From assembly GCA_025531455.1 (NCBI GenBank), contig JAMYHL010000014.1, forward strand, positions 124,001 through 188,000: DNA of 64,000 bases. Reading direction: 5' to 3'. Within the stretch, counting starts at the first letter, position 1. Each line of letters opens with the position of its first letter. This DNA is from Apiotrichum sp. Y4204. Lineage: Eukaryota > Basidiomycota > Tremellomycetes > Trichosporonales > Trichosporonaceae. A program made the position numbers and the translations under genes. This document shows, piece after piece, positions 9,457 through 19,244 of this stretch. The notes under the pieces are model-generated. The model did not search any database, was not told where the DNA came from, and worked only from the letters and a program-made list of their open reading frames with translations.

Positions 9457-12400
9457 ATGTTTAGCATCACTGCTTTTATCGTTGCCCTCTGGGTGCGCCT
9501 CAGTGCGCTTTTTACTCTCTTTACATCCAGCACCGAGGTTGGCCTCCCCACCCACATTGTGGACCGGGTGACGGTCATCGTGGTCGCTCGTGAGCCTCGC
9601 TCGCGAGCTCCCACACCTCACTGCCCCCTCCCCCCTCCGCCGCGCAGGCAACTCCCCCCGGCGCTGGCGCATGCTTCTTCCCCTTCCCGGTCTTCGGTTG
9701 CTCCCAACCGAATGACCTCTCCCCCCGTACAGATGCGGGTCCTCCCCACTCCGCCGCGCAGGCAACTCCCCCCTGTGCCGGCTTATTCTCCCTCCCCTTC
9801 CCGGTCTTCGGTTGGTTCCAACCGGATGACCTCTCCCCCCGTACAGATGCGGGTCCTCCCCCCTCCGCCGGCGGTCCACGGTGTGCTCCAGGTGAGTTTT
9901 TCTTTTAACCATGAATGGCCAGTCTTGTGACTTACACGTGTTTCAGAAGCCCGGGACCAATGGCGTCAAGATCACGCCCGATGTCGGTGAGGCCCAGGTG
10001 AGTAATTCGGCTTTTGTACGGGTTTGAACGAATTCTGACTTGTTCACAGGGCCCCGACGACGGCGTCGCCTCCGACCTTTCGGTCGAGGCCTCCCTCGGT
10101 CAGCTCCAGGTACGTACGGTGTGGATGAGGGTTCTTGTGGCAAGTTAGCTAAATCAACCAGGAGCGCGAGGTCATGGCGATTGTGGTGGCTGTGTGCGGG
10201 GTGGAGGAAGTTGTGGAGGTAAGTTTTTGCGCTGGTCGCGCTCACTGTGACAGGTTAGCTAACTATTCAGGAGGAAGAGGTGGCGGCCTGTGTGGCGGTG
10301 GCGAGCGAGATGGCCGAGATGGTGGAGGTGAGTCCTGCGATACTTGAATCTTCTTTGGCAGGTTAGCTGATATTTTCAGGAACGCGGGGAGGAGGCGTGT
10401 GTGGCGGTGGTGGGTTGGGAAGGAGAGGCCAGGGCAGTAAGTTTTCACACCGCACCATTCCAGCCATACCAATACCGTCGAGTTCAGACACTAACATAAG
10501 GCGTCGTCGCTGCCGGCGAGCGCGTGCGGGTCGTCTTGGGGCTCCGCGGCAACTTGGGGAGGGTTGGGTGTTGCGCCACGGGAAAGCCAGGTAAGTTGTT
10601 CACTTCCGCCTTTCGTATTTCCCAAGCTTCGACACTAATCACCCAAGTGCCTGAACGGCTCCGTGGGCCCAGTCTGGTGTTGGGACGGGGTGGCCGGCGC
10701 GTGGCCGGACTCTGGTAACCCCGGGTCGGCCGCATCCGTGTGCGCCGTGGGAGACTGTGGGGAGGTAAGTGTCCTGTAGCTTTGTAAAGTGCTCGAGCTG
10801 ACCTCATTTATAGTCGTCGAGCTCGGACGCTCCCCGTGACGCGTGTGGCGGTGGCGACCTCTCTGGGTCAATGGCGGGGAACTGCGGCGGTGATGTCGAC
10901 GTAAGTTTTATTGAGCTCTCTCGGGTTATAGACACTAACTGACTATCTCTTTAGTCGCTGGTCGAGTCGGCCAATTTGTTGGAGTTTGGGCGAGAGGCTG
11001 GTGGCCCGGCCGCGGTGCCGGTGCCATCGTGGAGGAATGTGGAGGGATCGGAGGAGAGGAATCGCGAAGTAAGTTCTTTTCGACCATTCTTCTTTTCCCT
11101 TTCCAAGCTTTGAAAACCGCAATACTGACTCTTTTGAGACGTCGCTCAGCTCCGGCTCCATCGGAGTTGAGCGCGGATCGTGTGGACACGGCGGTGGGGC
11201 CATGCTGCTCACCTTGAGCCAGTTGGTCGGTAAGCACAGCCCGGTGCAAAGCCCTGTGACGGGGGCCGACGCATCGGTGCTTCGCCTCGAGGAGCCTCCT
11301 GTAAGTTTCAAGAGTTTCGTGACTTGGAATGGGTGACTGTTTTGTTGCAAAGCTAACAATGCCAAGCAGGCCCTCGAACACCACAACAACCTGCCTGCGC
11401 CCCCGACTGGGGCGCCGGTCACGACTACGGCCGCTGGCCCAGCTGGCCCCGCCAACCCCCCCGGCCCCCCCGACAGCGCCGTCGCCCCTCGCGTTCGTCG
11501 GAAGCCGGTTCCAGCCGTTCCGGGTCGGGTTGATCGCAAGCCGGTTCCCAACACCGGCCTTGCCAGCCCCGCCGGCCCCCCCGACAACGCCGATACTCCT
11601 GGCGTTCGTCGGAAGCCCGTCCCGGTCGTCCCGGCCGTCCTGGGCTGCGTTGGCCGCAAGCCGGTTCCCAAAGCCGGCCTTGCCAGCCCCGCCGACCCCG
11701 CCGACAACGCCGTTACTCCTGGCGTTCGTCGGAAGCCCGTCCCGGTCGTCCCGGCCGTCCTGGGTCGCGTTGGCCGCAAGCCGGTTCCCAAAGCCGGTCT
11801 TGCCACCCTCGCCAACCCCGCCGACAACGCCGTTACTCCTGGCGTACGTCGGAAGCCCGTCCCGGCCGTCCCGGGTCGCGTTGGCCGCAAGCCGGTTCCC
11901 AACGCCGGCCTTGCCAACCCCGCCGGCCCCGCCAACAACGCCGTTGCCCCTCGCGTCCGCCGGAAGCCGGTTCCGGCAGCTCAAGCCGTTCCCGCGGCTC
12001 CCGATCGCGTCCGTCGGAAACCGGTTCCGGGACAATGCCCAGTGAGTATTCTTGTTCCCAGTCTCTTGCTTTGTGGCACTTGTGGCACTTTTGTGGCACT
12101 TGCTGCGTGTGGCGTGTGGCACTTTGTTGCTGTGGCGACTTGGTGACGTGGCGGTGCTCGTGTTTTTGCTTCCGTCGAATGGTAATCGGATGCTAACGCG
12201 ATCCTCAGACGGGGCAACCGGAGCCGGTCCCGGCAAACGGTGGCAACGGCAACGACAACGGCAAGGGGCCCGGCCCGGCCCTCGACAACGGCCCTGGTGT
12301 TGGGGGTGCGCTTGCCGTGCCAGGCGCATTCGCTGGCACGACGGCCGCCACCAGCGCCCCGGTCGTCACCCCGGGCGAGTCTGCAGCGCAGCGGGCTCAA

Positions 12401-13572
12401 GACGCTACCGACAGCAAGGGTGGGCTCGGCATCCAGTCGAGCTCCTTCCCTTGCAGCGTCTCCGGGTCTGACGACCTCAAAGACCTCGACGATGCCATTA
12501 TCGTCGCAGGCACTCAAATCGTGGTCCACGTCGCCCAGGACGTGGCCGCGCAGGTGGGCTCCGAGTCGCTGCTCGACTTGGGCGATCTCGGTGACCACCT
12601 CGAGAGCAATGGTCGTGCTGCGGTGCGCGACTATTGCGGACCAACCGCCCCCGACATGGTTGCGACCCGTGTCTTGGGCAGTGGGAGCTTTGGCCTCGTT
12701 CTAGAGGCCTTCTATCGCGACGGGGAGGAAGGGGGGAGATTCGCTCTCAAGTGAGTATTGCTTTTTACTGTATCACCCTTCCTCTTTCGCACAAACTGAC
12801 AATACGACTTGGAGCGAAGAGCGACAGGGCCCAAGCCCGGGCGGAGTGGATCTTTGGCCGTCGCCTCCGAGGCAAGAACGTCAACGCTCCGATCCACTGG
12901 AGCGAGGACGGGGAATACACCTACCTGGTGTTTCCTCTTGCCTCGGGCGCCCTCGCGGGCCTTGTCCCCCGAGAGGGCGCGGTCCCAAACGGCGTGGCGT
13001 ACGCCAACATCATGTACGCCATTTCTCGGGTTCTCGGCGGTCTGCACGACATGCACACCGCCGGGCTTATCCACCACGACATGAAGGAAGCCAATGTCCT
13101 CATGTTCGGGGTGGAGGCCAAGATTGCAGATCTTGGGTTGGTCGAGGATGTCGCGAAGACGGGTGGCGTCTCGCGTAGTCCTTGCCGGGGGACCACGAAC
13201 TACATGTCCCCCGAGAAGATCACGGGCGACGTCTGCACCACTGCCGTCGACATCTGGGCGGTGGGTGTCATGACGTTCCGCCTCCTTTCCGGCAACCACA
13301 TCTGGACAAGTGGTGTCGGAAGGGGGTCACTGGAGGAGCGCATTTGCGGGCGCCTCGACTCGCGCTTCGTCGAGGACTTTTGGGGCCAGCACGAGTGGCT
13401 TGGTAAAGCAGCCAGCTTTATCAAGCTTCTCTGCAGCCGCGACCCGGCCGGGAGGCCAACGGCAAGGGACGCGCAGATGATGGCACTCGTGAGTTTCAAC
13501 TGGTCTTGCTTTGCTACAGAATACTAACGACATCAGGACCTCTACGCCGAAGCCAGTACCCTGATGGCGTAG
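9457..13572 (+). CDS. Repeat-built multi-exon protein with C-terminal kinase domain
   Basis: Fifteen exons are predicted: 9457-9891, 9947-9997, 10050-10109, 10162-10218, 10271-10327, 10380-10436, 10501-10590, 10648-10764, 10814-10900, 10955-11068, 11139-11300, 11370-12041, 12209-12750, 12828-13488 and 13537-13572. They encode ~1065 residues. Introns 1-12 all fall between codons. The N-terminus (~3-25) is hydrophobic (AFIVALWVRLSALFTLF), a possible signal anchor. Exon 1 holds two 38-residue PPRRQLPP...RMTSPPVQMRVLP repeats. Exons 4-6 are 19-codon duplicates. Exon 12 holds VRRKPVP/VGRKPVP repeats. The kinase domain (~805-1060) has LGSGSFGLV, FALK, HHDMKEAN, DLG and GTTNYMSPE. The HRD Arg is His. 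All twelve N-terminal exons lack stops when joined, which supports the model, but the start and any upstream exon are uncertain. Function unknown. Confidence 0.7.
9637..9870 (+). repeat. Two 114-bp direct repeats inside exon 1
   Basis: The segment starting CCGCCGCGCAGGCAACTCCC at 9637 recurs at 9751, an offset of 114 bases (38 codons, in frame). The second halves, ending GTACAGATGCGGGTCCTCC, are almost identical. The repeat encodes PPRRQLPP...SPSRSSV...NRMTSPPVQMRVLP. Confidence 0.85.
10162..10436 (+). repeat. 109-bp exon+intron unit repeated three times
   Basis: Exons 4, 5 and 6 start at 10162, 10271 and 10380, exactly 109 bases apart. Each is 57 nt and the introns before and between them are 52 nt. 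The peptides align: EREVMAIVVAVCGVEEVVE, EEEVAACVAVASEMAEMVE and ERGEEACVAVVGWEGEARA. The introns share the branch region GTTAGCTRA. Exon and intron were therefore duplicated together. Confidence 0.8.
11490..12035 (+). repeat. Coding repeat, 111-120 bp units (VRRKPVP / VGRKPVP)
   Basis: CGTTCGTCGGAAGCC-type words occur at about 11492, 11603, 11723, 11843, 11954 and 12008. The full units are 111-120 bases, all multiples of three. Each encodes a VRRKPVP block and most a second VGRKPVP block separated by Pro/Ala/Gly-rich sequence. Confidence 0.85.
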
Positions 13573-15962
13573 AAACAGGTCACCCATCGTCTGCCCGTTG
13601 CCGTTCGCCTTGTCGACACAACCCATAGCAACTCAACACCCACAGCCGCTGGTCGGCTACAGCCTTAGTTGAGTTTGCTACCCACGTCGACACTTCCTCC
13701 GGCCGTCCTAAAACCTCGCAAGTCCGCGCCCGCCGTCTACCCACGCGCTCCCTCCTCTCGCCCAGCCTGCAACTCGAGGTCCCCGCTGCCACCGACATGG
13801 TACGCTCATGTACCGATACCTGGCAGCCGGGACTTTTCCCACCGAGTTCAGGCATTCTTCACCAACTCAATCTGCAATCTAGAACCCTCGCCCACCCGCT
13901 CCCCTCCGATTGGACCCCGAGCCCATCGATCGCATCACGACAACCCCGCGATCGGTGGCCGTTTACCACTCGAGTCCAAGGGTCTCTCCCCAACTCCCCT
14001 TGTCGTCGCGACAGCTCCCCCTCCCACACCGCATGGCTCGCGCCCGGAGTGAGTGCTCGTTTACCCCACTCACTCCGGCCGTCGTCTCGCGAGCCAAACC
14101 CCCCGACCTGGCCCGGACTCGCCCATTGTGTGTGCGCGTCACCGCACACACTTTGGCCGTCAACCCCGAGTCCCGTCAACCCGAGGCCCTGTCGGGTCCC
14201 AAGTCCTGCCGTGGCTGGAGCATCGCACGTCTACCTCGCTTGCTTCAGCGTCGCACACGGTCGGCATTCTCAAACGCTCAAGGCCCCAAGGACGTGCACG
14301 TCGTAATGGATCGAGGACACACGAACGCAAACTAACTCGGGAACCGACACGGGTAGCGGTCACGACACGCAAATGCCGGCGGACGGAACAATCTCATCTT
14401 GGTCAGGTTCAACCCCAGCAAGCGCAATCCCCTCAAGCGCGACTCCAGTGGATTCCACAAGTGGTTCAACCCACTGTTCACACGACTTCCTTTTTTTTTA
14501 CACCGCACACACACCACGATCACCACTCAAACACTCAAACGTCACGGCCCCCATGCTGTCAACTCTTGATTCTTCTATCGATTCATATTGCAATATTCAT
14601 GCTCCACTCGTCTTTCGTCTCCTCGCTGTTTTCGGCTCCACCAGCTCACCAAACCGTCACTCGTCGAACATACTGGAATTGTACTGCACGCTCAGCTGCC
14701 ACCCACGCCCATTCAGCCTCGCTACCTATCTGTCGGCTGTTTAAATGACTATAAGTTCCAACTCCACTTCCACTTCCACCTCCACCAACGTCCGCTTTCG
14801 TCAACTTCGCCACATCAAACAGCCTCTGCCGCAGGCATACCAGACACAGGCATACCAGACACAACTTTGTCCCTCGTCCGATTGTCACCCATCTCATCTG
14901 CATCGACGGGCAATCTTCGAAAGCCTTGCCGAATTAACGGCAATCTTTCTTACGGTACGTCTAGGCATCTTCCCGTTACTCACGATCCAGTCCTTGCACG
15001 ACAATAACAAAACACAACACGCACTGTACGCGATCTCAAGCACCGCCAGACCCATTCCATAGAATTAGTAGTAAGTTCAACTGCTTCGGTTACCCGAGGA
15101 GACAACATACTCACAGGACAGGCCGCTGTAGAAGCGAAGTAAGAAGAAAAGAGAAGTAGAACCATTCACCACAACGACACCAATCCATACAATAGAATTC
15201 CAGTAAGCACCAACACTTCGTAGCCACGCACCACACAGTACACAGTTTCACATCACCACAATCACCACAATCACCACAATCACCACAATCACCACAATCA
15301 CCACAATCACCACAAATCACCACAAATCACCACAATCATCACGATCACCACGATCAAATCACCCCAGTCACTACAATCACTACAATCACCCACATGCACC
15401 ACAACTACAGACACATCCACACCGACACCTCCAACAACGCTGCGCTCATCAAGCTCTGAACACAAACATGTGAGTCCATTGAACCTTGGCGCAACTGACA
15501 TAAAAGTAACTGCGCATTGCGGACGTTCCATGAACCACCAGCTCAATCCATTTCCACTTATCCCTCGGCGCGCCTGTGAGTTGCTCTTCACCTCTGATAG
15601 CTGACCACACAAAGGCACCTAACTCCTGAGCGCGAAGTGCACCAACCACATCAGCATCACCCCCAAAAACTTGAGCAGCCATTGGTCGTTACAAGACGGC
15701 GCCGCACCACACCACCAAAGCCAACAGCCGAAACAACATCATAAGCCGTCCGCATCTCACACCTTCAACGAACGCCTTACTGTAGCTGTATGATGCGCAC
15801 GAATAGACACACCGCCCAGAGTTGTGGCTCGAGCCTTTTACATACTGTACCATTCGATCACATATATTCTACATACCATTCCTATAATGTTGTTCGACTT
15901 TCCTTAGAGCCGAAACCTTTCCCAAGAGCCACTGACAACACCAAAACAAGTCTCAGCTAAAG
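13573..15962. other. Non-coding, C-rich and repeat-rich region
   Basis: No gene supported over 2.4 kb. 13600-14520 is C-rich and G-poor on the plus strand. A 16-bp doublet (GCATACCAGACACAG) lies near 14835. A 9-bp microsatellite occupies about 15250-15345 with CACTACAATCAC derivatives to ~15395. The last 500 bases are A/C-rich and lie downstream of the minus-strand transporter. Confidence 0.5.
15250..15395. repeat. Microsatellite, unit ATCACCACA (9 bp)
   Basis: About ten near-perfect copies of ATCACCACA lie at 15250-15345, some with an extra A (ATCACCACAA). Diverged copies (CACTACAATC, CATCACGATC) continue to about 15395. Confidence 0.9.
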
Positions 15963-17804
15963 TCAATGCTTCATGACCGAAGATTCGACATAGCGCCAGT
16001 ACACCGCCCGCGAGTTGGCGCGCCACCTCTTGCCGAACTTAATGACAATAAGAAAGCTCGCGTAGAACAAAACGCCGATGAACGCGGCCGTGATGAATGT
16101 GTTCTGGTATCCCATCTTGAGGACCCAAGGAGTGATGCCGTAGCTCATCGCAAAGCCCATAGTGTTCCTGATAATCATGATCGTAATCATCGACTCGCCA
16201 GCCAAATCTTTGTACGAGTCAAGAACGTAGTTGATGGCAGTCGCGCCGCCGGTAGCGCTTGTGAACGCCATCAACATGCCGCCAAACGCCATGCCAAACC
16301 AGTGCACGCCATTTGCGGCGCCGACGCCCCACAGGATAAGGGCGACGGCCACCAACACGGCATTCAGGGTCAGACACCATAGGCGGTCTTCAGGCTCGCG
16401 GATACCGCCGCGGCGGCGGGCGAAACGCAACGCAATCTTGTCGCTGATCCAACCACTCCAGATCGGGCTGAGGATGGACCCAATCGTGGGCGCGAGGTAC
16501 GTCAGGCCGACCATCGCGGCGGAGAAGTTGTACGACGTCATGTAAATCAGGGCCGCGGTGGCGTTGAGCACGTTGAACCAGATGAGCGCCGAGCCGTACA
16601 GTACGCCACCCCATACAATGACGGGAAAACGCATGAGAATGAAGGGACGGTACATCATCACCCAGAGTGTTTTGAGCGTCGTCCACTTTTGTGTGAACAT
16701 GCGGAGCTTCTGGATAGAAGTCGTGGGTGTGCCCTCCAGCTCGACGGTTTCTTGCACAGTGATGACGGCTGGGGACTTGTCGGTAGTCTCAGGCAGCCCC
16801 TTCTCCGAGTCAAGGTTAGGGGTCTCATCCGCCACTTCGCCTGTGCCGTGGTCATCAGAGAGCTCGGTGGTGCCGCGGTTGTAGTTGGTCTGGTGTTAGT
16901 CGAGCACTCTGAAGTCACGTGTCGAGTACTAACCTCCTCGAGGAAGAAGAACAGGATGACGGTGGCGATGGCGAGTTGGATGGCAGAAACCCAAAACACC
17001 CACTTCCAGCCCAGGGCGTCGTTGACAAACTTCCGAGGTCAGCCTCAACACTGCATATCCTTCCATGCTTCTTCACACTTACCCCAGCCCAGATAGCAGG
17101 AGAATACGAGGCCACAAATAGCGCCATGCCATACATGCCGATCCAGAATCCACGCTCGTGGGCATACCACAAGTCGGAGATGGACGCCTCAACCAGCATC
17201 TCGATGGGGGACACCAGGATGCCCTGGACAATCTTGTTCACCTGCCACTCCCACCCTGTGGTGGTGTAGATGTTCCAGATGACTACAGCCTGCCGTCAAT
17301 GGCGACCTCGTGCATGCAACTCACGATGTTAAGTGCACTACTAATCACATAAACCGGACGCTTGCCAAACGTGAGTGCGAGCGGCTGCATGATCACGCCT
17401 CCCCAGCCGAGGAACAGGAACACTGACGTTAGCCTCACTGGGAAAGTCTGCAGGTACGTACAGACGCCGGTGCCCTCGTTGAGAATGGCAAGAGAGATAC
17501 CCGTCGCGTCCTGGATGGGTACGAGGACCGAGTAAAGAGACGCAGAGGCATGGCCGGCCGACATGGTGTCTGGAATGAGTACCACAACGAATTTCAGCAA
17601 CATACAGATGAACAGCATCAGCATGTGAATGAGCTTGCGCTTCTTGCTCCACCGTAGCGGATCGTTGACATCGTTACTAGGTCGCGGAGCCAACACAATG
17701 TCGGCCTTGACCGTATGGTTACCCTCGGCATGCTGATCAATGTCGATTAGGACCAGCGAGCCCGGGATGGGCAGGTCGCGTACTACCTCTGGCGCTTCCA
17801 TCAA
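15963..17804 (-). CDS. Major facilitator superfamily transporter
   Basis: Five exons: 17804-17462, 17422-17325, 17289-17083, 17029-16934 and 16889-15963. The introns are only 39, 35, 53 and 44 nt, and the product is 556 residues. The N-terminus (VLAPRPSNDVNDPLRWSKKRK) is the typical cytosolic leader of fungal DHA1-type drug:proton antiporter-family carriers. About 12 hydrophobic segments follow, with ERGFWIGMYGMALFVAS in the first half, a long hydrophilic central loop, and the second-half motif A-like loop SDKIALRFARRR. It acts in the plasma membrane, presumably by proton-coupled transport; the substrate is not readable from sequence. It is divergent from the amidase gene 1.4 kb away, which makes an amide or nitrogen compound a possible cargo (inference). 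Confidence 0.9.
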
Positions 17805-19244
17805 GCGTAAGTTGTTAAATGCTTCTGTTGAGTCAAGGTGCGAAGGGGCGACAGAGAGGCATCCGAAAGCTCTTCATATGTAGGATGTCAGCTTCTGCTC
17901 ACGCAAAAGTCGCCAAGCTGCGCCAGCCTTCTAAGGTCCGGCCCTACACCTTCCACAACACGGTCGGTTATTGTTGCTGTTGTGAGCTTGAGTGAAATGT
18001 ACGACAAAGTTCCCCATGATATCATGATCCCATGATCCCCCAGACGTGGAACACGATCACAATCGCCACGACTATCTCCTTCAGCTCTTGCCTCCTCAGT
18101 TCAATTCACACCTCTCACTCGCTTCAATTGACGTCTCTGGCACAAACTGTATCTCTTGGCATCGGCCCCCTCCGTCTCCATCAATTCTACCAACTCATCT
18201 GTTTGCAAATGAGTTCGTCGTGGGACTCGTCGCGTCGGCAAGAGGTGCACTGTGCCTCACGTGCCGGCATCAAGTATCTGTTTCCCACAGTCTTGGGTCG
18301 CGGTCGGCAACGTTTTCGCCGGCGAGGGCAGGTTGTGCGACCATCAGGACTCACTTGCTTCATATCGCCGGAGATATGGCCCATTCAAGCCCGCAGTCAC
18401 GGCTTAGTTGCTGGGCAGCTCCGGGTATACAGTATACTATCCCAAGGCAGAGAACTTCACAGACTGCGAGTCCAGGAACGACTCTGGGAACTCAAAAGCT
18501 GTTTGTGGGGCAAGTCGAAATCATTCTGCAGAGCGATGTTACAATGCTGGCTGCCGAATGGCGATAGCACGGTAACACGATGGACAAATCTTGTAGTATC
18601 TCATGGTTTCTCAATCCTCTGCCTGGCAGAACAACGCTGTACCGTAAATACCCATGCGATTACGCAATTGACCATACATATCTGTGGGGCCTTCCCTATC
18701 GGCCATCTGCGAGGTCAGCTGATGATTGCGGATAAGCGCGTCGCGCGTGGTATATGCGCAACGCGTTGTACACAGTTAGACGACTCAGACGACGGCCATG
18801 ACCGCTGGAGCAAGACAAACCAGGTTTACATTCTCACACAGTTGTGCTTATCGCTTATCCATGGCGTCGTCAAAAGTCGCCGAGCGGGCGAGCCGAGCGG
18901 CTGATTGCTGTCGTTTTGAGTTGCCGAGTGGTGGGCTGTGATATCAAATCACCTTCACGGGTGAGTCGCCAGTGACTACCGCAGCCACCATCGTTATCCG
19001 TCGCGTCGCGGCATGCCAAGACATCAGCCGAAACGTGCTGTACGCGTCGTACTAGCATTCATACCGCACGTCCACCGCCCCAGCTATCCGGGCATCGCCG
19101 TCCACTTGCGGGCCAAAGATAGCTCTTAAGAGGCTAAACATGTCGTTTCCGTTCGCAGCACGACACACGTCCACTCTCCTGCCCTCCTATCGCCGCATTC
19201 ACTGCCACTCCAACACTAAGACCCTTCTCTGACGGACATCCACC
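17805..19244. other. Shared upstream region of transporter and amidase genes
   Basis: 1.4 kb between two divergent start codons. A 290-codon open frame (18032-18904) lacks motifs and homopolymer-free coding character, so I treat it as chance. Several GATA-type words occur in the amidase-proximal third (separate entry). Confidence 0.5.
18731..18999. promoter_or_regulatory. Cluster of GATA-type motifs upstream of the amidase
   Basis: GGATAAG at 18731-18737, CTTATC at 18847-18852 and again at 18854-18859, and TTATCC at 18994-18999. In fungi, GATA factors of the AreA/Gat1 type bind such sites and activate nitrogen-scavenging genes such as amdS. The motif is short and occurs by chance, so this is inference from clustering and from the neighbouring amidase. 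Confidence 0.35.

Noticed and set aside
10935..12329. Minus-strand open frame of 464 codons and an overlapping one of 331
   Set aside because: Both are antisense shadows of the repeat exons of the plus-strand kinase gene. The plus-strand model has twelve consistent splice joins and a kinase domain; the minus frames have only repeat-derived Gly/Arg/Ala sequence.
14053..14748. 231-codon plus-strand frame
   Set aside because: C-rich low-complexity DNA with few G keeps frames open on this strand. The peptide has no domain and codon use differs from neighbouring genes.
15240..15400. Regular 9-bp repeat considered as a CRISPR-like array
   Set aside because: Units are contiguous with no unique spacers, and the genome is eukaryotic; it is a microsatellite.
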